Part shown: positions 35,302-43,703 of the stretch, piece by piece
Numbering within the stretch: position 1 is the first letter of the stretch
Layout: each line of letters starts with the position of its first letter
DNA from: Stammera capleta_AF
Lineage (GTDB): Bacteria; Pseudomonadota; Gammaproteobacteria; Enterobacterales; Enterobacteriaceae
Assembly: GCA_036689265.1 (NCBI GenBank)
Contig: CP144777.1
Span: forward strand, 248,001-312,000
Direction of reading: 5' to 3'
Length of the DNA stretch: 64,000 nucleotides
Made by a program: the position numbers and the translations under genes
The notes under the pieces: generated by a model
Database searches by the model: none
Told to the model about the DNA's origin: nothing
The model's input: only the letters and a program-made list of their open reading frames with translations

Positions 35302-36487
35302 CATTTAAAATCAAATATTTCCTTATTATTTTTAATCTGAAATCTTGTATTTTCTTTTTTATTATAAAACCTTTAATATCTTTTTTAGATACAATATATT
35401 TACTTTCCACTCTAAAAAAAATTAAAAATATATTTAATAAATGATCATCTAAAAAAAAATATATATTTTTATTTTTCAACGGCAAATATTTAATTATTTT
35501 CATTAAAGTTATAAATTTATAAATTAATTTAGGTTTTCTCCAAATATCAATATAATTTAATATATCAATTAACATAAAAGAATAATCTTTTCCTTTATAA
35601 AAGTATATTTTATAAATAACTAAAAAAAATAATTTACATAAATTAAAAAATTTATTTGAAACTTTTAATCTTTTACAAAAAAAAAGAACTTTATTCAAAA
35701 TATTTTTATTTTTATAAAATATATCAGAAAATATTGTTTCATAAAAAAAACAACACATTAAAACAAAACGTACTTCTATATCAGAATTTATTAATACGGA
35801 TTTTTTCAAAGAAGAAGAAAAATAATAATACAATTTTTTATTATTATAAAAAAAAGATATTTCAGGAAATATTTTTTTTAAAGCATTACATTTATATAAA
35901 ACTAAAAAATATAAAGATGGATTTAAAGAATTCAAAGCTTTTTCAGTTTCATTCCAAATTCTCTCAGAAGAAATAAAATATAATTCATTAGTACTAGAAA
36001 TATTTTCCATTAAACAAAAAGTATTTTTATGTATATAAAAATTAAATATTGATAAACGAGAAAAAAATTGAGCAACTCTTAATACCCTTAAAGGGTCATC
36101 TAAAAAAGACAAAGAAACATGTCTAATAACTCTATTCTTAAGATCATCAATTCCACCATATGGATCATAATAAAAACCATATTTATCTATAGCTATAGCA
36201 TTAATTGTTATATCTCTTCTATATAAATCCTCTTTTAAAGATGTATGTTTTGAAAAACAACAAATAAAACCATTATATCCATGACCATTTTTTATTTCAG
36301 TACGAGCCATAGAATATTCTTCTTTAGTTACAGGATGAATAAACACAGGAAAATAATTACCAACTGGTTTAAATCCTAAACTAATCATTTTCTTATAAGT
36401 AGAACCTACTACTAACCAATCTTTATCTCTAACATGTAAACCTAACAAATTATCCCTAACAGCACCACCAACAAGATAAAATTTCAT
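35285..36487 (-). CDS. cca: CCA-adding enzyme (tRNA nucleotidyltransferase), HD site lost
   Basis: Adds or repairs the 3' CCA of tRNAs. The nucleotidyltransferase head is strongly conserved: YLVGGAVRDNLLGL, RDKDWLVVGST, RRDITINAIAID, DPYGGIDDLKNRVIRH and DPLRVLRVAQFFSRL. Length is 400 residues (E. coli 412). The C-terminal HD phosphohydrolase site, which in E. coli sits in FATLCHDLGKG, reads FVLMCCFFYETIF, so His-Asp are gone and that activity should be absent. None of the 13 tRNA genes in this window encodes CCA, so the polymerase activity should be essential. Confidence 0.97.
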   Translation of the reverse strand: MKFYLVGGAVRDNLLGLHVRDKDWLVVGSTYKKMISLGFKPVGNYFPVFIHPVTKEEYSMARTEIKNGHGYNGFICCFSKHTSLKEDLYRRDITINAIAIDKYGFYYDPYGGIDDLKNRVIRHVSLSFLDDPLRVLRVAQFFSRLSIFNFYIHKNTFCLMENISSTNELYFISSERIWNETEKALNSLNPSLYFLVLYKCNALKKIFPEISFFYNNKKLYYYFSSSLKKSVLINSDIEVRFVLMCCFFYETIFSDIFYKNKNILNKVLFFCKRLKVSNKFFNLCKLFFLVIYKIYFYKGKDYSFMLIDILNYIDIWRKPKLIYKFITLMKIIKYLPLKNKNIYFFLDDHLLNIFLIFFRVESKYIVSKKDIKGFIIKKKIQDFRLKIIRKYLILNVIKTY

Positions 36488-36533
36488 TTAAATAAATCCA
36501 ATAAATATTAAAAATAATATTTATATTTTTGTT

Positions 36534-36746
36534 TTAAAAAAAATTATTTTTTATAATTTTTTCATCTATTAAACCTTTTTCAATTTCTATTAAAGATAAA
36601 ATAGTGGGTTTATCATTATTAATATTATCTAACAAAGTATTTTTAATAGACAATTGAATTTGTCTAGATCTAAAAGATGCAATTATAATTAAATCAAATC
36701 TATTTCCAATTTTTTCAACAGCTTTTTGAACAGTTATTCTGGCCAT
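36534..36746 (-). CDS. rpoZ: RNA polymerase omega subunit
   Basis: Omega binds beta-prime and aids polymerase assembly. From the ATG at 36746 the protein begins [20 protein letters not shown], identical in layout to the enteric N-terminus ([20 protein letters not shown]), and contains [13 protein letters not shown]. The longer frame adds five residues. At 70 residues it is shorter than E. coli omega (91): the charged C-terminal tail is missing. In enterics it lies in gmk-rpoZ-spoT; both neighbours are absent, so ppGpp metabolism is not encoded at this locus. Confidence 0.96.
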   Translation of the reverse strand: [70 protein letters not shown]

Positions 36747-36864
36747 AAAATAATATATCAAAAAAAAATAAAATATTTAATATATATAAAATATATTTAT
36801 ACTAAATTGTTTTTTTATTAAACAATAAACAAAAAAAATTTTTAATAATTTACATAAACATATT

Positions 36865-38496
36865 CTAAATATTTTTTAAAAAATTATAAATAACAGAATT
36901 ATCTATTCTAACATATAATTTTTTATACTTGGAAATTTTGTGATTCAAAATTGGTTTATTTAAATCTTTCCAACTCAATTTTATATTAAAAAATTTTTCT
37001 ATTTTAAAAAATAAATCAGGCATAATTGGCGATATATAAATAGATATAATTTTAAACACATTAATTATAGTAGTACAAAATCTATGTAACATTTTCATTT
37101 CTTTATTTTTTAACATTAACCATGGTTTTTTATCATTAATATATTTATTAGATAAATTCAACAACAAATTAATTTCATTTAATACTAATGAATAATTAAA
37201 TTTTAAAAATAAATTTTTTATTAATTTTGATTTATTAACAAAATAAAAATAAAAATCATAATCAGATAATTTATCAGCTAATAATTTTTCAAAATAAATT
37301 TCAATAAATTTTGATGTTCTAGAAATTAAATTAACAAAATTATTAACAATATCTGAATTAAATATATGAACAAAATTAAATAAACATAAATTTATATCTT
37401 TTATATTTCTAGATAATTTAGTACAAAAATAATATCTTAAACTATCTGAATCAAAATATTTTAACCATTTACTAACAGTAATAAAATTGTTACGAGATTT
37501 AGACATTTTACTATTATTTATAAGCAAATGACCATGAACAATTAAATTTGTAGGTTTCCTAAAATCAGAAATATGTAATATAACAGGCCATAATAAACCA
37601 TGAAAATATAATATATCTTTACCTATAAAATGATATAATTCACAATTACTATTTTTCAACCAAAAATCATTAAATATATTTATTTTCCTTTCTTTGCAAA
37701 AACAATGAAAAGTACTTATATATGATAAAAGTGCATCTAACCAAACATAAAAATATTTTCCAACAATATATTTATTTGGTATTTTAAATCCAAAATAAGG
37801 CATATCTCTAGATATACACCAATCATTCAAATCATTTTTTAACCAAGAAAATAATTGAGAAGATATTTCATTTTGTAAATTACATTTATTAATCCATTCT
37901 ATTAATATATTTTTAAATTTATTTATTTTTAAAAATAAATGATCAGATTTACACAATTTAGGAACAGTATTAGATAAACATGAAATAGGGTTTATTAAAT
38001 CAATAGAATTATAAATTTTTCCACAACTTTCACAAAAATCTCCATACTGATCATCAGCATAACATTTTGGACATTTTCCTTTAATAAATCTATCAGGTAA
38101 AAATATTTTATTTTCAACATCATAATATTGATAAATATTTTTTCTAATAAGTATTTTTTTATTTTTTATTTTCTTAATTACATATAATGTTAATAAATAA
38201 TTATCTTTATTATGAGATGTATAATAAAAATCATGAAATATATTAAATCTTTTAAATTGACATTTATGATCCTTTAAAATATTATTTATCATTATTTCAG
38301 GATCAATATTTAATTGTCTTGATTTTAAATCAATAGCAGTACCATGTGAATCATCAGAACATATAAAAAATACATTATTACCTAATAATCTATTAAATCT
38401 AACCCAAACATCAGCCTGTATATGTTCCATTATATGCCCTAAATGTATAGGACCATTAGAGTAAGGTAATGCACAAGTTACTAATATTTCTTTCAT
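36865..38496 (-). CDS. metG: Methionyl-tRNA synthetase, lacking the C-terminal dimerisation domain
   Basis: Charges initiator and elongator tRNA-Met. It has the class I motif HLGHIMEHIQ near residue 17, the zinc knuckle CPKCYADDQYGDFCESCG and the loop KMSKSRNN. The protein ends after the anticodon-binding helical domain at 543 residues; E. coli MetG has 677, and its C-terminal EMAPII-like tRNA-binding/dimerisation domain is missing. The enzyme is therefore probably monomeric. It is downstream of the tRNA-His/tRNA-Pro pair on the same strand. Confidence 0.97.
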   Translation of the reverse strand: MKEILVTCALPYSNGPIHLGHIMEHIQADVWVRFNRLLGNNVFFICSDDSHGTAIDLKSRQLNIDPEIMINNILKDHKCQFKRFNIFHDFYYTSHNKDNYLLTLYVIKKIKNKKILIRKNIYQYYDVENKIFLPDRFIKGKCPKCYADDQYGDFCESCGKIYNSIDLINPISCLSNTVPKLCKSDHLFLKINKFKNILIEWINKCNLQNEISSQLFSWLKNDLNDWCISRDMPYFGFKIPNKYIVGKYFYVWLDALLSYISTFHCFCKERKINIFNDFWLKNSNCELYHFIGKDILYFHGLLWPVILHISDFRKPTNLIVHGHLLINNSKMSKSRNNFITVSKWLKYFDSDSLRYYFCTKLSRNIKDINLCLFNFVHIFNSDIVNNFVNLISRTSKFIEIYFEKLLADKLSDYDFYFYFVNKSKLIKNLFLKFNYSLVLNEINLLLNLSNKYINDKKPWLMLKNKEMKMLHRFCTTIINVFKIISIYISPIMPDLFFKIEKFFNIKLSWKDLNKPILNHKISKYKKLYVRIDNSVIYNFLKNI

Positions 38497-38514
38497 AAAA
38501 TAATCAAAAATAAA

Positions 38515-38588
38515 TCGGCAAGAGAGGATTTGAACCTCTGACCCACTGGTCCCAAACCAGTTGCGCTACCAAACTGCGCCACTCACCG
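38515..38588 (-). tRNA. tRNA-Pro (anticodon TGG)
   Basis: Minus-strand cloverleaf almost identical to E. coli proM: acceptor CGGTGAG/CTTGCCG, anticodon arm ACTGGTTTGGGACCAGT, T-loop TTCAAAT. It lies 39 bases downstream of tRNA-His, a remnant of the argX-hisR-leuT-proM cluster. The CCA is not encoded. Confidence 0.95.
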
Positions 38589-38627
38589 ATAAATTATAAA
38601 ATAATATATCTATCTATTTTTTATTAA

Positions 38628-38701
38628 GGTGGTTAATGGGAATCGAACCCATGACATCCAGAACCACAATCTAGAGCTCTACCAACTGAGCTATAACCAC
38701 C
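38628..38701 (-). tRNA. tRNA-His (anticodon GTG)
   Basis: Minus-strand cloverleaf matching E. coli hisR. The acceptor is GGTGGTTA/TAACCACC, so the histidine-specific extra G at -1 pairs with C73. The anticodon loop is TTGTGGT and the D-arm AGCTCAGTTGGTAGAGCT. The CCA is not encoded. It is followed by tRNA-Pro; argX and leuT of the enteric cluster are gone. Confidence 0.95.
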
Positions 38702-38761
38702 AAATATTTATATAATGTACATACTTTTATATGTAAATTATGTAAATAATATAAATACAAT

Positions 38762-40021
38762 TTAAGATCTTCTCATCATTTCAAAAAAATCATCATTAGT
38801 TTTAGTCATAGATAATTTTTTTATTAAAAATTCCATTGCATCTATCTCATTCATAGGATGAATTATTCTTCTTAAAATCCACATTTTATTTAATTCATCA
38901 GAAGATGTTAATAATTCTTCTTTACGAGTTCCAGATCTATTATAATCTATAGCAGGAAATACACGTTTTTCTGCTATTTTTCTAGATAAATGTAATTCCA
39001 TATTTCCAGTTCCTTTAAATTCTTCATATATAACCTCATCCATTTTAGATCCAGTATCAATTAAAGCAGTAGCAATTATAGTTAAACTACCACCTTCTTC
39101 AACATTTCTGGCTGAACCAAAAAATCTTTTGGGACGATGTAAAGCATTTGCATCTATTCCTCCGGTTAATATTTTTCCTGATATTGGAACAACTGTATTA
39201 TATGCTCTAGCTAATCTGGTTATAGAATCTAATAAAATAACAACATCTTTTTTATGTTCAACTAATCTTTTAGCTTTCTCAATAACCATTTCAGCTACCT
39301 GAACGTGCCTTGAAGGAGGTTCATCAAAAGTGGATGCTATTACTTCTCCTTTAACTAAACGATGCATCTCAGTAACTTCTTCAGGTCGTTCATCTATTAA
39401 TAAAACTATTAATACACAATCTGAATGATTATAACTTATACTTTGAGTTATATTTTGCAATAAAATAGTTTTTCCTGCTTTAGGTGGAGCAACAATTAAA
39501 CCTCTTTGTCCTTTACCTATAGGGGATGCTAAATCTAAAATTCTAGATGTAATATCTTCTATAGTTCCATTTCCTTTTTCCATATTTAAACGACAATTAG
39601 CATGTAAAGGTGTTAAATTTTCAAAAAGAACTTTAGTTCTAACATTTTCCGGTTTATTATAATTAACTTTTTTTACTTTCAATAAAGCAAAATAACGTTC
39701 GATTTCTTTTGGAGGTCTTATTTTCCCAGAAATAGTATCACCTGTTCTTAAATTAAATCTACGTATTTGACTAGGAGATACATATATATCATCCGGACCA
39801 GCTAAATATGAACTATCAGAAGATCTTAAAAAACCAAAACCATCTTGCAATATTTCTAAAACACCATTTCCAAAAATATCCTCCCCACTTTTAGAATGCT
39901 GTTTTAAAATAGAAAAAATAATATCTTGCTTACGCATTCTAGATAAATTTTCTAAACCAATTTTTTCTCCAAGAAATATCAAATCAGAAACAGAATTTTT
40001 TTTTAATTCAGTAAGATCCAT
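38762..40021 (-). CDS. rho: Transcription termination factor Rho
   Basis: Hexameric RNA helicase that ends transcription. From the ATG at 40021 the protein is 419 residues, exactly the E. coli length, and starts MDLTELKKNSVSDLI; a longer frame adds nine residues. The RNA-binding OB fold (GVLEILQDGFGFLRS), Walker A (APPKAGKT), Walker B (LIDERPEEVTEM), Q-loop and R-loop are nearly invariant. Its high conservation, with NusG also kept, argues that factor-dependent termination is the main mode in a genome where GC-rich hairpins are not visible. It is 100 bases downstream of trxA. Confidence 0.99.
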   Translation of the reverse strand: MDLTELKKNSVSDLIFLGEKIGLENLSRMRKQDIIFSILKQHSKSGEDIFGNGVLEILQDGFGFLRSSDSSYLAGPDDIYVSPSQIRRFNLRTGDTISGKIRPPKEIERYFALLKVKKVNYNKPENVRTKVLFENLTPLHANCRLNMEKGNGTIEDITSRILDLASPIGKGQRGLIVAPPKAGKTILLQNITQSISYNHSDCVLIVLLIDERPEEVTEMHRLVKGEVIASTFDEPPSRHVQVAEMVIEKAKRLVEHKKDVVILLDSITRLARAYNTVVPISGKILTGGIDANALHRPKRFFGSARNVEEGGSLTIIATALIDTGSKMDEVIYEEFKGTGNMELHLSRKIAEKRVFPAIDYNRSGTRKEELLTSSDELNKMWILRRIIHPMNEIDAMEFLIKKLSMTKTNDDFFEMMRRS

Positions 40022-40121
40022 AAAAATTAAATAAACAAATAAAAACAAATAAAAATATTAAAAAAATATTTATATAAAATTATACTATTACAATAACTAA
40101 CTAATATAAAAATATTTATAT

Positions 40122-40457
40122 TTATTTAAATATATTATTTAAATTAAAAGAATTAATTATATCTATTTTACTAAATAAACCTACTTTATTAAATAATATT
40201 TTACTATTCTTAAATAAAAATAATGTAGGAACACTTTTAATAAAATACTTTTCAACTAAATTAGAAGACAAATCTATATCAACTTTAACAAATTTAATTT
40301 TATTAGAAAAATCATTAAACAAATCTAATAATGTTTTATTAAATGTATTACATGGACCACACCATTTAGCCCAAAAATCTACAAAAACATAACCTTCATA
40401 ATTTAAAACTTCTTTATCAAAAGAAAGATCAGTAACATTCAATATTTTTTTACCCAT
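40122..40457 (-). CDS. trxA: Thioredoxin
   Basis: Small disulfide reductase with the intact active site WCGPC in VDFWAKWCGPCNTF and the cis-Pro loop KSVPTLFLFK. I take the ATG at 40457, which has GAAGG five bases upstream and gives 111 residues (E. coli 109); the longer frame starts with TTG. It precedes rho on the same strand, the E. coli trxA-rho order. It probably feeds the peroxiredoxin at 21.7 kb; thioredoxin reductase is not in this window. Confidence 0.97.
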   Translation of the reverse strand: MGKKILNVTDLSFDKEVLNYEGYVFVDFWAKWCGPCNTFNKTLLDLFNDFSNKIKFVKVDIDLSSNLVEKYFIKSVPTLFLFKNSKILFNKVGLFSKIDIINSFNLNNIFK

Positions 40458-40773
40458 AAAAACCTTCAAATATTAATATATAAAAATATATATTTGTTAA
40501 AATTATAAAATTAAAACAAATAATATAAAAATTATATAATATTAAACTTTACAATATTTCTAATAAAAATTATAATAACTCACACTAATATAAAGTGTAA
40601 CATAATTTATAAATAAATTTAATAATTATTTTTTTATTATAAAAAAATAATTTTATACAAAAAAACAAAAGAAAAATTATACAATATATTTATTAAAATT
40701 TAACTTAAATAAAAATAATTCTATAAATAATAAATTAATTAAAACATAAAATAAAAATAAAATATATTTTAAT
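40458..40773. other. Gene-free divergent spacer between trxA and corA
   Basis: About 316 bases, nearly pure A+T. It must hold the trxA-rho and corA promoters. The only non-trivial element is a short inverted repeat, ACACT/AGTGT with a 7-base loop, near 40582-40598, too short to call a terminator or operator. No tRNA or coding remnant is visible. Confidence 0.55.
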
Positions 40774-41718
40774 ATGTTAAATATATTTAAAATAAAAAAT
40801 AACAATATTATAAAAATAAAATTTAATGAAAACAAAACAGAAAAAAATTATATTTGGATAGATATTATAAATCCAAATAAAAATGAAAAAAAATATATAC
40901 AAAATATTTTAAACTTTAAATTAATTAAAGAAAAATTTAATATAGAATCATCAGCAAGATTTTATAAATACCAAAAAAAAATACATATACATTCATTTTT
41001 TATATATAAAGATTCTAATAACTATATACAAAATTCAAATGTAATATTCATTATTAAAAAAAAAAAATTATATTCAATAAGAGATGCAAAGTTATCTTGT
41101 TTTAGATTATACAAAATACAATCTAGGAAAAAAATATTTATAGATATAAATTCATATAAATTATTATTAGATTTATTTGAAATTAAAATAGAACAACTAG
41201 CTGATGAAATAGAAAAAATATGTAATAATTTAGAAAATTTAACACAAATAATATTAATAAATAAAAGTAGTCAAGATTTCGACGAATCTATATCTATTTT
41301 ATCAAAAGAAGAAAACACAACCTCTAAAATAAGATTATGTTTAATAGATACACAAAGAGCATTAAATTTTTTAATAAGAAAAATAAAATTAAAAAAATAT
41401 TTATATGAACAAGCAAAAGAATTACTAAGAGATATTGAATCAATATTACCACATAATGAATCTATATTTCAAAAAATAAATTTTTTAATGCAATCTGCAA
41501 TGGGTTTTTTAAATATTGAACAAAATAAAATAATAAAAATATTTTCAATAATATCTGTTGTATTTTTGCCACCAACACTATTAACTTCAACATATGGAAT
41601 GAATTTTAAATTTATTCCAGAACTAAAATGGCGTTATGGTTATCCAATAACAATAATAATGATGTTTATATTTAGTTTATCATCTTATACATATTTTAAA
41701 TTTAAAAAATGGTTATAA
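40774..41718 (+). CDS. corA: Magnesium/cobalt transporter CorA
   Basis: Pentameric inner-membrane Mg2+ channel. The 314-residue protein (E. coli 316) aligns end to end with the enteric one: WIDIINPNKNEKKY, ESSARFYKYQKKIHIHSFF, LLLDLFEIKIEQLADEIE, LCLIDTQRALNFL and the long stalk helix. Two C-terminal membrane segments flank the selectivity motif YGMNF, and it ends YFKFKKWL. It could be the only Mg2+ importer of a small genome. It sits 108 bases upstream of hspQ on the same strand. Confidence 0.97.
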   Translation: MLNIFKIKNNNIIKIKFNENKTEKNYIWIDIINPNKNEKKYIQNILNFKLIKEKFNIESSARFYKYQKKIHIHSFFIYKDSNNYIQNSNVIFIIKKKKLYSIRDAKLSCFRLYKIQSRKKIFIDINSYKLLLDLFEIKIEQLADEIEKICNNLENLTQIILINKSSQDFDESISILSKEENTTSKIRLCLIDTQRALNFLIRKIKLKKYLYEQAKELLRDIESILPHNESIFQKINFLMQSAMGFLNIEQNKIIKIFSIISVVFLPPTLLTSTYGMNFKFIPELKWRYGYPITIIMMFIFSLSSYTYFKFKKWL

Positions 41719-41826
41719 TTGAAAAAATTTTTTAATATAATATTAATATATTATTAATAATAAATTTAAAAAAAATTAAAAAATACATTTTTACAAAATA
41801 TTAAAAAATAGAAAGGAATTAATAAA

Positions 41827-42144
41827 ATGATTTCAAGTAAATTCAACATAGGACAACAAGTAAGACATAAATTATTAGGATTTCTAGGAGTAATAATAGA
41901 TATAGATCCAGAATATTCTTTAAATAATATTAAACTAAATGAATTAACAAATAATGAATTATTAAAAAAATCACCCTGGTACCATGTAATTATAGAAGAT
42001 GATAATGGATACCCAATACATACATATTTAGCTGAAGCTCAATTATCTTGGGAATTACAAAAAGAACATCCAGACCAACCATCATTAGATGAATTATCCA
42101 ATTCTATAATAAAACAATTAAAAAAAAAAAAATTAAATAATTAA
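41827..42144 (+). CDS. hspQ: Heat-shock protein HspQ (hemimethylated-DNA-binding family)
   Basis: HspQ in E. coli is a small protein that modulates Lon/Clp-type proteolysis and DnaA stability. The 105-residue protein is the same length as the E. coli one and aligns throughout: SKFNIGQQVRHKLLGFLGVIIDIDPEYSL, SPWYHVIIEDDNGYPIHTYLAEAQLS and EHPDQPSLDEL. A good GAAAGGA ribosome site lies before the ATG. Conservation is much higher than in neighbouring small proteins, which suggests an important role. No partner protease is in this window. Confidence 0.97.
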   Translation: MISSKFNIGQQVRHKLLGFLGVIIDIDPEYSLNNIKLNELTNNELLKKSPWYHVIIEDDNGYPIHTYLAEAQLSWELQKEHPDQPSLDELSNSIIKQLKKKKLNN

Positions 42145-42215
42145 TACATTTTTAATATTTAAAATAGTAAATTTAAATTTTAAATAATTTATTTTATTAA
42201 TAAAATTAATATAAT

Positions 42216-43064
42216 TCATTTTTGCAAAGAATATAACCAATTAATTTCTTTTTTCCATAAAAACATATTTCTTGTTTCTAATATTATAGGAATATTATTA
42301 AAATAATCATTATTCATAATTAAAAAAAAAATATCTTCACTTAAATTTCCTTTTTTTAAAGAACAATGTCTATCTTTTCTACTTTTACAGACATTTATAC
42401 TATTACTTAAATGTACAGCTTTTAAATAATTTAAACCAATGGTTTTATGAAAATAGAAAAAAAAATATTTATAAAAATTAATATTACTTAAATCATAACC
42501 ATAAGAATATGCATGACAAATATCAAAACAAACACCAATACGAGATTTATCTTCAATTAAATTAATTAAATAAGAAATTTGTTCAAAACTTGAACAAACA
42601 CTACTTCCAGATCCAGACATATTTTCTATTAACAGTATTATTTTTTTTGTTTTTCTTATTACATAATTTAAAGAATTACCTATTCTATTCAAACATTTTT
42701 TATCAGAAATAATATTTAAATGATATCCTGGATGAAAATTAATATATTTTAAACCTAAATCAAAACAATAATTTACTTCTTTAATAAAAAAAAATATATT
42801 TTTAAATAAAATTTTATTATTGAAATGACCTAAATTAATACAAAAATTACTATGAGGTAAAATTTGATTCTCTAAATAATTATATTTGTTACATAAATAA
42901 ATAAATTTATTAATAAAATTTTTATTAATAAATTTATTAAGTTTTTTACTAAATAAAAAAGAAAATGATTTTGCATGTATTTTTTTTAAAAACAACATAT
43001 ATTTTTCTAAATTATAAAATATATTAATATTTATACCTAAATATTTATTTTTTAATTTTTTCAT
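42216..43064 (-). CDS. nfo: Endonuclease IV (AP endonuclease)
   Basis: Cuts DNA at abasic sites; it follows Ung in base excision repair. All nine metal-ligand positions of the family can be seen in order: His in LPHSNF, His in FHPGYH, Glu in LLIENMSGSGS, Asp and His in CFDICHAY, His in AVHLSNS, Asp and His in RKDRHCS, and Glu in IILETRN. Length 282 (E. coli 285). It is an isolated gene convergent with hspQ and divergent from rplY. Confidence 0.97.
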   Translation of the reverse strand: MKKLKNKYLGININIFYNLEKYMLFLKKIHAKSFSFLFSKKLNKFINKNFINKFIYLCNKYNYLENQILPHSNFCINLGHFNNKILFKNIFFFIKEVNYCFDLGLKYINFHPGYHLNIISDKKCLNRIGNSLNYVIRKTKKIILLIENMSGSGSSVCSSFEQISYLINLIEDKSRIGVCFDICHAYSYGYDLSNINFYKYFFFYFHKTIGLNYLKAVHLSNSINVCKSRKDRHCSLKKGNLSEDIFFLIMNNDYFNNIPIILETRNMFLWKKEINWLYSLQK

Positions 43065-43155
43065 ATAAATAAATTTATTAATAAAAATTTTTAAATTAAT
43101 TTATATTATATAATAATTTATTAATTATAAAATATATTTAAAAAATTACATAATT

Positions 43156-43446
43156 ATGAATACAATTAAAATAAAAGCTAAATATAGAAAAAAATTAGGA
43201 ACTAAAAATAGTAGAAAAATAAGATCTGAAAATAAAATACCAGCAGTAATTTACTCTAAAGGAAAAAAAAATTTACATATAAAAATAAAAAATAATAATA
43301 TATATAAATTAAATAAAAAAAATATATTTAATGAAAATAAAATTATTATATCTTTAGCAAAAAAAAAAATAAAAGTAAAAATAAAAAATATTCAAAAACA
43401 TCCAATTAAAAACAAAATAATACATATTGATTTTATGTATAAATAA
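43156..43446 (+). CDS. rplY: Ribosomal protein bL25 (short, enteric type)
   Basis: Binds 5S rRNA in the large subunit. The 96-residue protein (E. coli 94) has RKKLGTKNSRKIRSENKIPAVIY near the N-terminus and ends with QKHPIKNKIIHIDFMYK, equivalent to the enteric VQRHPFKPKLQHIDFVRA. There is no C-terminal CTC extension. The rest is Lys/Asn/Ile-rich. It is divergent from nfo and followed by an antisense-oriented tRNA-Lys. Confidence 0.94.
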   Translation: MNTIKIKAKYRKKLGTKNSRKIRSENKIPAVIYSKGKKNLHIKIKNNNIYKLNKKNIFNENKIIISLAKKKIKVKIKNIQKHPIKNKIIHIDFMYK

Positions 43447-43467
43447 ATTTAATAAAAAACAATATAA

Positions 43468-43540
43468 TGGGTTGTACAGGAGTCGAACCTGTGACCAATT
43501 GATTAAAAGTCAACTGCTCTACCAACTGAGCTAACAACCC
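43468..43540 (-). tRNA. tRNA-Lys (anticodon TTT)
   Basis: Minus-strand cloverleaf nearly identical to enteric tRNA-Lys: acceptor GGGTTGT/ACAACCC with discriminator A, anticodon loop CTTTTAA, T-arm ACAGGTTCGACTCCTGT. It is a single gene between rplY and tilS, which are on the other strand. The CCA is not encoded. Confidence 0.96.
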
Positions 43541-43703
43541 ATAAATATCATAATAAGTTTATCACAAAACAAATAAAATATTATTTATTTTTTATTAATA
43601 AATATTAATTTAATAATAAAATTATATTATTTAAAATACAAAAAATTAACATTAAAAATTATATAATAAAATATATAAATTAAATTTATAAAAAAAATAA
43701 AAA

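Noticed and set aside
40582..40598. ACACT/AGTGT hairpin upstream of corA
   Set aside because: Only five base pairs with a 7-base loop; no second copy and no clear relation to a start codon.
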